DNA of 12,186 nucleotides, from NCBI GenBank assembly GCA_025935475.1, contig JAICVE010000048.1:1-12186 (forward strand). The letters run 5' to 3'. The DNA is from Nitrospira sp. GTDB lineage: Bacteria; Nitrospirota; Nitrospiria; Nitrospirales; Nitrospiraceae. Shown piece by piece: positions 1 to 6,138 of this stretch. Below the pieces are notes generated by a model, which made no database searches, was not told the DNA's origin, and saw nothing but the letters and a program-made list of their open reading frames with translations. The first letter of the stretch is position 1. Each line of letters starts with the position of its first letter. A program made the translations under genes and the position numbers.

Positions 1-942
1 AAGCTGCCCGAGAAGAAGAAGTATGTAAAATACACGCAGCAGTATAAAAGCCGCGCCATCGTTGATTTCGACCGCGGGCAGATTACCGTGGAAACGTTGG
101 ATGAACACAATCCGCAAGAAAGTCTCAGCCGCGCCGTGGTCGCGACGTTGTTGACGCCGCAGGATCCCCGGGTGGTGGATGTCTTTTCGGATAAAGAGGT
201 CCCGTTGAACAGCGGCGAAGAACCCTACCTGCTAGGGCTCGTGTTGGATCAACAGGGCAAACCGGTGCGCACACAGGCTGAAGCAGAATCTTTCGCCAGC
301 TATCTTTCGGACAAGAAAACCGGCACGCGAGTCATCGATCAAGACGGAGCGAAACACCAGGCGACATTCGTCACGTTGAACATGGTGGTGAATCTTCCGC
401 AAAAGCAGGCGGAGAAATATCGTGCAGTAGTGCTTCGTTATGCCGACCAATACCAGATGAGCCCGAGCCTGGTGTTCGCGATCATCAGGACGGAAAGCAA
501 TTTCAATCCCTACGCGGTCAGTTCGGCTCCGGCCTATGGCCTTATGCAACTGGTGCCGACGAGCGGCGGTCGCGAGGCCTATCGCCGGGCGAAGGGAGAG
601 GACGTCGCCCCAACCAGGGACTATCTTTTTGACCCTCAAAACAACGTAGAGCTCGGCACTGCCTATCTCAACGTGCTCATGTTCAACCAACTGGATGAGG
701 TGGCCAATGAGGTTTCCCGCGAATACTGCGTGATCGCCGCCTACAACACGGGGCCCGGCAATGTCCTGCGTACGTTCTCCAAGAATCGGACGACTGCCGT
801 CCAGCAGATCAATGGCCTTCAACCCGCCGTCCTCTACGACAAGTTACGATCCAATCTTCCCTATCAAGAAACCCGCAATTATCTGGAAAAGGTCACCACG
901 TACAGAAAGAGCTATGTGAGCGCTGGCGGCGGAGGGAATTAA
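1..942 (+). CDS. mltC: MltC-like membrane-bound lytic murein transglycosylase (5' end cut by window)
   Basis: The frame is open from base 1, so the gene starts upstream and 313 residues are visible; the GTG at 88 is internal. The first about 120 visible residues match the MltC N-terminal domain (DUF3393), with a YVKYT...YKSRA...DFDRG...ITVET pattern as I recall it from E. coli MltC. The second half is a lytic transglycosylase (SLT) domain: catalytic Glu at visible residue 165 (bases 493-495) in TESNFNPYAVS, then the AYGLMQLVP motif, then AAYNTGPGNVLRTFS, and a C-terminal YLEKVTTYRKSY like that of MltC. By family, the enzyme cleaves the MurNAc-GlcNAc bond of peptidoglycan, leaving 1,6-anhydro-muramoyl ends, probably at the outer membrane inner face. 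The lipoprotein signal expected for MltC lies outside the window. No neighbour suggests a special role; housekeeping wall turnover is likely. Confidence 0.9.
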   Translation, partial: KLPEKKKYVKYTQQYKSRAIVDFDRGQITVETLDEHNPQESLSRAVVATLLTPQDPRVVDVFSDKEVPLNSGEEPYLLGLVLDQQGKPVRTQAEAESFASYLSDKKTGTRVIDQDGAKHQATFVTLNMVVNLPQKQAEKYRAVVLRYADQYQMSPSLVFAIIRTESNFNPYAVSSAPAYGLMQLVPTSGGREAYRRAKGEDVAPTRDYLFDPQNNVELGTAYLNVLMFNQLDEVANEVSREYCVIAAYNTGPGNVLRTFSKNRTTAVQQINGLQPAVLYDKLRSNLPYQETRNYLEKVTTYRKSYVSAGGGGN

Positions 943-1072
943 GAAGGTCGGTGGTCGCCTCTGTACGGCCTAAAGTCGCAAGCGAGCATCCTTCTCTCAC
1001 GGTGCTCTTTCGCTCTGAAAATCCCTAGCATGAGAAAAGGCTTTTCAAGCCAGTTGCGACAAGCAGCGGATG

Positions 1073-1092
1073 GCAACCGAAGCGGAGGTTGC
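1073..1092 (-). terminator. Small hairpin just after the propeller-lipoprotein stop codon
   Basis: A perfect 6-bp stem (GCAACC / GGTTGC) with an 8-base loop lies 7 bases beyond the minus-strand stop codon at 1100-1102. It could help end transcription or protect the 3' end of the lipoprotein mRNA. No run of T follows on the minus strand, so it is not a convincing intrinsic terminator. Confidence 0.2.
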
Positions 1093-1099
1093 GAAGACA

Positions 1100-2308
1100 T
1101 TAAATTGGCGGATGAAGGATCCCAATGGAGGTGAGCCGCACGAATCTTCCGATCGGAGTGCTCTGATACTCTGTAAACTGGCCTACGGCATAGACATCGC
1201 TACTGCCATCTTGTGCAGGTGCAACGCGGAAGACCGTATTATTGAACCCTGATCCGGTAGAAAAAGTCGAATCCATCGTTCCATTCTGATTGAGTCGTAC
1301 CATCTCATTGGCCTGAAGGTCGTTATAACTCGTAAAGGCGCCGGCTACATACAGATCGCCGCTTCCGTCCCCAGTTGGGACGATGTGGAACACCGTGTTA
1401 TTGAGCCCAACCCCTGTCGTAAAGAAGAGGTCTCTTACTCCATTGGAATTCAACCGCACGAGATTATTCGCCACATCTCCGTTGTAGTTATTAAAGGCGC
1501 CTCCGACATAGAGATCACCGCTCCCGTCGTCTGCCAGCAGGAGGGTAAAGATCGTATTATCGAACCCTGTTCCCGTCACAAAGCTTGGATCGATCGCCCC
1601 ATTCGAATGAAGCCGCACGATGCGATTCACGGTGACGCCTTTGTAGGTAGTGAAGGCGCCTCCCACGTACAGATCGCCGTTCGCCAACGGCACGATGAAA
1701 TAGACCGTGCTGTCAAAACCTGTTCCAATCACGAAGGTCGGATCGATCGATCCATCTGGTTTGAGACGCACGAGGCCGTTTACAGTGAACCCGTTGTAAA
1801 CAGTGAAGGCGCCGCCGACATACAGATTCCCGCTTCCGTCCTCAGCCAAAGCGATGAACTGCACCGAGTTGTCGAATCCCGTTCCGATCGCAAAGCTCTG
1901 ATCGAACACTCCATTGGCATTGATACGCACGATGCGGTTCTTCTGTATGCCGTTGTAGGAGGTGAAGTCGCCGCCCACGTAAAGGCTCACGCCCTGATTG
2001 CCGGCCGGCATGATACTGCGCACGCTGCCATTGAATCCCAATGCCATCGGAAAGGCCGGATCGATCGTTCCGTTGGTATTGAGACGCACCATTCGAATGG
2101 CCTGTGCTCCGTTGTATGTCGTGAAATCGCCACCGAGGTACACGTCCCCGCTTCCATCAGTCGCTGTAGCGATGCTCAATACCGTATTGTTGAAGGAAGG
2201 AAGCGGACTGGGCGCTCCATTGTTATTGTCACCACTGTTACAGGCTGTGGCAACCAGGGCCAATGCCACGACGAGGCTTGCTCCAAAGGATAGTGACATG
2301 TTGTTCAC
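1100..2308 (-). CDS. Secreted lipoprotein of seven delta-60-type (DUF5122) beta-propeller repeats
   Basis: After a lipoprotein signal peptide (hydrophobic stretch ending LVATAC, predicted lipid-carrying Cys about residue 23) and a short Asn/Gly/Pro-rich linker, the rest of the protein is seven tandem repeats. The core Tyr of DLYVGGAFT recurs at spacings of 53, 53, 51, 53, 53 and 53 residues. The unit consensus is roughly DLYVGGAFTxYNG, then NRIVRLNxNG, then DPxFxxGTGFDNTV, which resembles the delta-60 repeat (TIGR02608/DUF5122). Seven units fit a closed seven-bladed propeller. I chose GTG at 2308 because a GGGGAGG sits 4 bases upstream; ATG at 2299 is the alternative and leaves the signal peptide intact. 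No catalytic motif is visible; a binding or surface scaffold role is a guess. It stands alone between intergenic gaps. Confidence 0.75.
   Translation of the reverse strand: MNNMSLSFGASLVVALALVATACNSGDNNNGAPSPLPSFNNTVLSIATATDGSGDVYLGGDFTTYNGAQAIRMVRLNTNGTIDPAFPMALGFNGSVRSIMPAGNQGVSLYVGGDFTSYNGIQKNRIVRINANGVFDQSFAIGTGFDNSVQFIALAEDGSGNLYVGGAFTVYNGFTVNGLVRLKPDGSIDPTFVIGTGFDSTVYFIVPLANGDLYVGGAFTTYKGVTVNRIVRLHSNGAIDPSFVTGTGFDNTIFTLLLADDGSGDLYVGGAFNNYNGDVANNLVRLNSNGVRDLFFTTGVGLNNTVFHIVPTGDGSGDLYVAGAFTSYNDLQANEMVRLNQNGTMDSTFSTGSGFNNTVFRVAPAQDGSSDVYAVGQFTEYQSTPIGRFVRLTSIGILHPPI
1103..2185 (-). repeat. Seven tandem ~159-bp coding repeats
   Basis: The propeller blades are visible at DNA level: blocks around aaggcgccnccnacatacagat recur about every 159 bases on the plus strand (for example near 1335, 1494, 1648 and 1808). 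One unit is two codons shorter. The similarity is moderate, so the duplications are old or the copies have diverged under selection. The last unit (near 1110-1230) is the most degenerate, as expected for the closing blade. Confidence 0.7.
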
Positions 2309-2312
2309 AAGA

Positions 2313-2319
2313 CCTCCCC
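2313..2319 (-). promoter_or_regulatory. Ribosome binding site of the propeller lipoprotein
   Basis: GGGGAGG on the minus strand lies 4 bases before GTG 2308 and 13 bases before ATG 2299. It makes a start further upstream, at 2347, unlikely and favours the GTG. Confidence 0.5.
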
Positions 2320-2409
2320 GTTGGCCACAGGAGCCAGTTTGAGCCAATAGGCCGAAGCGATGAGCGGGAGTCTATGTAACCTGCACGTCTTTCGTCTATC
2401 CCTCAAACA

Positions 2410-2455
2410 GGGGGCAAAAGCGACCTTGAGTGACAGTGGCGGTTCGCTTTCCCCC
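2410..2455. terminator. Large imperfect inverted repeat between ABC-F and lipoprotein genes
   Basis: GGGGGCAAAAGCGA (2410-2423) pairs with TCGCTTTCCCCC (2444-2455), giving a 12-bp stem with a 2-base bulge and a 20-base loop. It lies 68 bases past the ABC-F stop and about 100 bases before the lipoprotein start, both genes being on the minus strand. It could terminate ABC-F transcription or shape the lipoprotein leader. No T tract follows on either strand, so its role is uncertain. Confidence 0.4.
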
Positions 2456-2522
2456 GATGGGAGAGTTTCGTCTGCGGAGCGTTTCTGGTGGGTGAAGGGA
2501 CCCCAGGTTCCCGGGACAGGCC

Positions 2523-4349
2523 TTATGATTGGGCCTTGCTCATGACCTTGGACCGTTTATCTTCGAGTTCCGCCCAGCGGGCGTACAGGCGTTCGACCTC
2601 GGCCTGTGCCGCTTGGAGTCCGGCATAACGTTCCTGAAGCATGTCTGCAGACGAGGCAATAGCTCGATCGGTGGCCGCGGCCTGGCAAGCCGCCTCGACC
2701 TCTTCCGCTTCTAGAATTTTTTGTTCGATCGTGTCCCACTCCTGTTGTTCCCGGTAGGACAATCCCTTTCGTTTTGCGGTCTCGCAGCTGGCGCTGTTGC
2801 CAACCGGCGTTCGTTTCCCTCCGGCGGACTTGCGCGCCTGTTTCGCTTCCCATTGGGCATAGTCCGCGAACCATTCGGCACGGCCTTCGCCCTCGAGTGC
2901 AAGAAGCCGCGTGGAGACACGGTCCAGCAACCACCGGTCATGCGTCACGAGGACGAGCGCTCCGGTAAATTCCAACAGGCTCTCCTCGAGCACGTCGAGC
3001 GTCGGAATATCCAAATCGTTCGTCGGCTCGTCCAGGATCAGGAGATCGGCCGGCTGGAGCATCAAGCGGGCGATGAACAATCTGGCCTGTTCCCCGCCGG
3101 ACAGACGGGAGACCGGCAGATCCAGTTGTTCCGGTTTGAAGAGGAACCGCTTCGCCCATGAGATCACATGGATGGACCGGTCTTGATAGACGACGGCGTC
3201 GCCGGCCGGTGTGAGGGAGCGTCGCAGCGTCGCTTGCTGATCCAGCGATTCGCGGTGTTGCTCGAAGGTGACGATGCGCAGCCGGTCGGCGCGTGTGATG
3301 GAGCCGGTATCCGGTGGCAGCGTGCCGGCCAGCAACTTCAGCAGCGTGGTCTTTCCGCTGCCGTTGGGGCCTAGAAGCCCGATTCGTTCGCCGGGGCCAA
3401 GTCGCAACTCGAGATCCGTGACGATCGGCTTCCCGTCAAGCGATTTGCCAAGCCTAGTCGCCACCAGAAGCTGTTTGGACTTTCGCCCCGATGCCGTGAA
3501 GTCGATCTCTGCTGTACTTTGGGCCCGTCGCGATTCAATGGTCTGCAACTCGTCGATCAGACGTCCGGCTTCGTCTACCCGCGCTTTGGCTTTGGTCGTT
3601 CTGGCTTTGGGCCCGCGCCGGAGCCATTCCACTTCGCGCCGCACACGGTTTGCCAGGGAGGCTTGATAGTCAGCCTGCGCCTGCAGTACCGCATCGCGCT
3701 GTTCCAAAAAATCACTGTACCGGCCAGTGGCTTGAAATACGCCGTTTGGGTAACAGCGGTTCAATTCCCAGATGCGAGAGGCCACCGATTCCAGAAACCG
3801 CCGGTCATGACTGACGACGAGAAACGCATGAGGTTCGGCCTGTAACATTCTTTCCAACCAGAGAATGCCCTCGACGTCCAGATGGTTGGTCGGTTCATCC
3901 ATCAGCAACACGTCCGGCTCCAGCATCAACGACTGCGCGATTGCCAGACGTTTCTTCCAGCCTCCGGAAAGTGTCGCGACCGATTGGTCGACACGGACAA
4001 AGCCTCCGAGGCTGAGGGCCTTGGCCATTCGGCTGCCGTGTTCGTGGGGGTCCAGGCCTTCATCTAGGAGGACGCTGGAAAGCGCTTCCTCGACTGTGTG
4101 GGCGGCGGAAAACGATGGTTCTTGCGGGACATAGCCGATGCGGACTTGGCGCCGCACCGAACGGCTGCCGCGATCCGGCTCGTCCAGGCCGGCCAATATT
4201 TTAAGCAGCGTCGATTTGCCGGACCCATTGGGACCGATCAGCCCGACGTGATCGCCTTCACAGAGCCCGAGCGACAGGTCGGCGAAGAGTGGTTTCACCC
4301 CGTAGCTTTTACTGATGGACTCACAACTGAGCAGCATGGTCGGTGGCAT
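2523..4349 (-). CDS. uup: ABC-F family ATPase, Uup type
   Basis: A 608-residue soluble protein with two ABC ATPase domains in one chain and no membrane segment, which is the ABC-F layout. Domain 1: Walker A GPNGSGKST (39-47), signature LSGGW (127-131), Walker B LLMDEP (148-153) followed by TNHLD, switch His 181. The inter-domain linker has the conserved basic stretch WLRRGPKARTTKAKAR (242-257). Domain 2: Walker A GPNGSGKTT (327-335), LSGGE (416-420), LLILDEPTNDLD (436-447), His 470. The C-terminal 75 residues are charged and coiled-coil-like, as in Uup. ABC-F proteins bind the ribosome and act on stalled or specialised translation; Uup has also been linked to DNA branch processing and ribosome assembly. 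ATG 4349 is used; a second in-frame ATG lies four codons later. A good sigma70-like promoter lies about 75 bases upstream. Confidence 0.9.
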   Translation of the reverse strand: MPPTMLLSCESISKSYGVKPLFADLSLGLCEGDHVGLIGPNGSGKSTLLKILAGLDEPDRGSRSVRRQVRIGYVPQEPSFSAAHTVEEALSSVLLDEGLDPHEHGSRMAKALSLGGFVRVDQSVATLSGGWKKRLAIAQSLMLEPDVLLMDEPTNHLDVEGILWLERMLQAEPHAFLVVSHDRRFLESVASRIWELNRCYPNGVFQATGRYSDFLEQRDAVLQAQADYQASLANRVRREVEWLRRGPKARTTKAKARVDEAGRLIDELQTIESRRAQSTAEIDFTASGRKSKQLLVATRLGKSLDGKPIVTDLELRLGPGERIGLLGPNGSGKTTLLKLLAGTLPPDTGSITRADRLRIVTFEQHRESLDQQATLRRSLTPAGDAVVYQDRSIHVISWAKRFLFKPEQLDLPVSRLSGGEQARLFIARLMLQPADLLILDEPTNDLDIPTLDVLEESLLEFTGALVLVTHDRWLLDRVSTRLLALEGEGRAEWFADYAQWEAKQARKSAGGKRTPVGNSASCETAKRKGLSYREQQEWDTIEQKILEAEEVEAACQAAATDRAIASSADMLQERYAGLQAAQAEVERLYARWAELEDKRSKVMSKAQS

Positions 4350-4424
4350 GGGCTTACAGGCTCTCCGATCGGATGATGAACATGCAGGCAGGGTGACCGA
4401 GCCGGCGGCGATACCAGGGCCTTT

Positions 4425-4453
4425 GTTCTACGTGTCCGTTGACGAGAAGTCAA
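4425..4453 (-). promoter_or_regulatory. Putative sigma70 promoter of the ABC-F gene
   Basis: On the minus strand TTGACT (4448-4453) is followed after exactly 17 bases by TAGAAC (4425-4430). These match the -35 consensus at 5 of 6 positions and the -10 at 4 of 6. A start near 4418 would give a leader of about 69 bases. This is a pattern match only. Confidence 0.4.
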
Positions 4454-4529
4454 TCGCGGCCCAGCCCCCCTCCCGGCAAGACATGACACTCGCGATCTCG
4501 ACCCGCTTCAGTCAAGGCCATCCTTCCCG

Positions 4530-4558
4530 TTGACTCAGCTACCTCCAAAGACTAGCCT
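4530..4558 (+). promoter_or_regulatory. Weak promoter candidate for the SnoaL-like gene
   Basis: TTGACT (4530-4535), a 17-base spacer and TAGCCT (4553-4558). The -10 match is poor. The predicted transcription start falls at about 4565, exactly the ATG of the next gene, which has no Shine-Dalgarno, so the two observations fit a leaderless mRNA. Confidence 0.25.
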
Positions 4559-4564
4559 TTGGCA

Positions 4565-4966
4565 ATGCCCGGACAGCGCGATGAACAGGAAATTCGTGAG
4601 TTGGTCTCCGCCTGGATGGATGCGACGAAGGCGGGCGAGATCGAGAAGGTGTTATCCCTGATGTCCGATGACGTGGTGTTTCTCATGCCTGGCCAGCCGC
4701 CCATGGGCAAGGCAGGCTTTGCGGCGGCGGCGCGCGCTCAAGCGGGGAAGGATGCGCCGAACGTCAACGGGACCAGCGAGATTCAAGAAATCACCGTTCT
4801 CGGCGAGTGGGCCTTCATGTGGACCAAGCTCACGGTCGTCGTGACGCCAACGGGCGGCGGTCCCTCCATGACGCGGTCAGGCCATACCCTATCGGTGCTC
4901 AAGAAACGCCAGGGCAAATGGGTGCTGGCTCGCGATGCAAACATGCTGACTCCAGTCACTTCCTAG
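4565..4966 (+). CDS. Small SnoaL/DUF4440-like (NTF2-fold) protein
   Basis: A 133-residue cytosolic protein with the pattern of the SnoaL-like/SgcJ-EcaC family (DUF4440). It has an N-terminal amphipathic helix (EIRELVSAWMDATKAGEIEKVLSLM), then DDVVFLMPGQPPMGKAGF, a central EIQEITVLGEWAFMWTKLTV strand pair, and a final GKWVLARDANML strand. The fold is a cone-shaped alpha+beta barrel used for many purposes, including isomerases, cyclases and ligand-binding dimers, so no reaction can be assigned. An in-frame TAG at 4553 limits the start to TTG 4559 or ATG 4565; ATG is preferred. No Shine-Dalgarno is present. It diverges from the ABC-F gene and has no obvious functional partner here. Confidence 0.8.
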   Translation: MPGQRDEQEIRELVSAWMDATKAGEIEKVLSLMSDDVVFLMPGQPPMGKAGFAAAARAQAGKDAPNVNGTSEIQEITVLGEWAFMWTKLTVVVTPTGGGPSMTRSGHTLSVLKKRQGKWVLARDANMLTPVTS

Positions 4967-5061
4967 CCTTTCTTATTTCGCGTGGCCGATGCCAAGGGAG
5001 CACGAGTGGCAACCGGTGGTACATGCTGGAGCGAGGCAGCAAATACAGCCCAACGTCGAGG

Positions 5062-5211
5062 ATGCACTGCCGGTACTGTCCCTCAGAAGAATGCCATCGT
5101 GCGACTCGTCACGGTTGGCAGGATTTTCTCTTCCGGCTGGTGGGCATGTTCCCCTGGCGCTGCAATCGGTGTGGCGCTCGATTCTACCGGCGCCAACGCT
5201 CGGACCGCTGA
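5062..5211 (+). CDS. Very small two-CxxC zinc-ribbon-like protein
   Basis: A 49-residue frame (ATG 5062; in-frame ATG 5023 would give 62 residues) starting MHCRYC and containing a second pair in RCNRCGARFYRR. Between the two CxxC knuckles lies a basic then hydrophobic segment, RHGWQDFLFRLVGMFPW. The order CxxC, basic 'HRxTRHGW', a leucine-rich stretch, 'P(W/Y)RCxxCG', and 'RFYRR' is the pattern I know from small uncharacterised bacterial zinc-ribbon proteins, in which four Cys would bind one Zn. The patterned cysteines argue for a real gene. GAGG immediately precedes ATG 5062, too close for a good ribosome site, and the true start is uncertain. It follows the SnoaL-like gene by 95 bases. Function unknown; nucleic-acid or membrane association are both possible. 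Confidence 0.55.
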   Translation: MHCRYCPSEECHRATRHGWQDFLFRLVGMFPWRCNRCGARFYRRQRSDR

Positions 5212-5293
5212 CCCCCCTGGCTCGCCATAGCCTAACTCTGCAGGCAAACAGTGTATAGGGAGTTCAACGCTCAAGAACGGAAGTCTCTGCGCG

Positions 5294-5318
5294 CGACTGA
5301 CCGGGAGTCGGTCAGTCG
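5294..5318. terminator. Convergent-end hairpin overlapping the CBS-protein stop
   Basis: A perfect 9-bp inverted repeat, CGACTGACC / GGTCAGTCG, with a 7-base loop. It spans the stop codon (5312-5314) of the minus-strand CBS gene and lies 82 bases past the end of the plus-strand zinc-ribbon frame. The position between convergent genes suits a bidirectional terminator or mRNA 3'-end stabiliser. No T tract follows on either strand. Confidence 0.4.
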
Positions 5319-6067
5319 GTCAAGGCACGAAGGAGGTCGGCGACGGACAACACCCCGATGATCGTGCCGTCGGCGGTCACGGGCAGGTGACGGATGCCCT
5401 GCTTTTTCATCAGCCCCATGGCTTCGGACAGCAATTCGTCTTCTTCGATCGTCACGAGCGATTTGCTCATACAGGCCGTGACGGTCGTCGTGTTCGGGTC
5501 CAAACCCTTGGCGACGGCTTTTCGACTGAGATCGGAATCTGTGACGATGCCGATATAGCGGGATCCATCGTCCACGATCAGCGAACCCACCTTGTATTTC
5601 TGAAACAGCAGCCCGGCTTCCTTAATGGTAGCCGCCCGGTGGATGCTGCGCACGTCATGGGACATGTAGTCTTCCACTTTCGACGTTGAAAATTCTTTGC
5701 CATTCCCATGTCTTGCCGCCTGCACCACGCGACGCATTTCGAGATCGGCCAGGCAACTTTCCAATACTTGCCGGCGTTGTTGGAGACTTTCACGCTCCAC
5801 GTCGTGCGTTCCGTTTTCCTGCGCCTCCTCCGGCAACAGGGCCGACTCGCCGGTCTTGGCGTAGAAATACGCCTCGGCTTCGTCCGAAGCGGCTCCGAAC
5901 ACCTGGCTGATCAGTTCTTCCGCCGCCTCGTCGAAGTCCTCGATGGTCGTCGTGCTCCGCTTGCGGGAGAGGAATGGCCGCAGCTTGATCAGTTGTTGTC
6001 TGAACCGCTCCACGTAGCGGTGAAGAATGTCGGAACGCGTCAATCCCGTGCGAACTCTTTTCGGCAT
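5312..6067 (-). CDS. Two-CBS-domain regulatory protein with helical N-terminal region
   Basis: A 251-residue soluble protein. Residues about 1-125 are charged and mostly helical (for example RYVERFRQQLIKL and FDEAAEELISQVFG) and I do not recognise the domain. Residues about 131-185 form the first CBS motif (VEDYMSHDVRSI...GSLIVDDGSRYIGIVTDSDL). Residues about 195-250 form the second (ACMSKSLVTIEEDELLSEAMGLM...IRHLPVTADGTIIGVLSVADLL). CBS pairs usually bind adenine nucleotides and sense energy state; the effector here is unknown. The start is ATG 6067 because GAGGAGG lies 6 bases upstream and a promoter-like pair lies at 6093-6121. It is 71 bases downstream of the octaheme gene on the same strand, so read-through from that operon is possible. 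Confidence 0.85.
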   Translation of the reverse strand: MPKRVRTGLTRSDILHRYVERFRQQLIKLRPFLSRKRSTTTIEDFDEAAEELISQVFGAASDEAEAYFYAKTGESALLPEEAQENGTHDVERESLQQRRQVLESCLADLEMRRVVQAARHGNGKEFSTSKVEDYMSHDVRSIHRAATIKEAGLLFQKYKVGSLIVDDGSRYIGIVTDSDLSRKAVAKGLDPNTTTVTACMSKSLVTIEEDELLSEAMGLMKKQGIRHLPVTADGTIIGVLSVADLLRALTD

Positions 6068-6073
6068 TGCATC

Positions 6074-6080
6074 CCTCCTC
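6074..6080 (-). promoter_or_regulatory. Ribosome binding site of the CBS-domain gene
   Basis: GAGGAGG on the minus strand, 6 bases before ATG 6067. It decides against the longer frame that would begin at 6121. Confidence 0.75.
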
Positions 6081-6092
6081 GATGGCGGGACG

Positions 6093-6121
6093 AGAATAGC
6101 GCAACCGCGGGCGTTGCTCAA
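6093..6121 (-). promoter_or_regulatory. Putative sigma70 promoter of the CBS-domain gene
   Basis: On the minus strand TTGAGC (6116-6121) and TATTCT (6093-6098) are separated by exactly 17 bases, each matching consensus at 4 of 6 positions. A start near 6086 leaves a short leader containing the ribosome site. It suggests the CBS gene can be expressed apart from the operon upstream. Confidence 0.4.
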
Positions 6122-6138
6122 GGGGAACAGCGTGGAGC

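Noticed and set aside
1034..1046. GAAAAG-G-CTTTTC palindrome after the transglycosylase gene as a terminator
   Set aside because: The loop would be a single base; with a realistic loop only four A-T-rich pairs remain and no T tract follows.
1385..2293. 302-codon plus-strand open frame antisense to the propeller lipoprotein
   Set aside because: It is open because the antisense gene is built of near-identical repeats lacking stops in that frame; the translation has no recognisable domain and no good start signal, while the minus strand has a signal peptide and clear repeats.
4982..5258. Two other plus-strand frames (4982-5230 and 4989-5258) over the small zinc-ribbon region
   Set aside because: Neither shows a motif or composition typical of a protein; the third frame carries the paired CxxC pattern.
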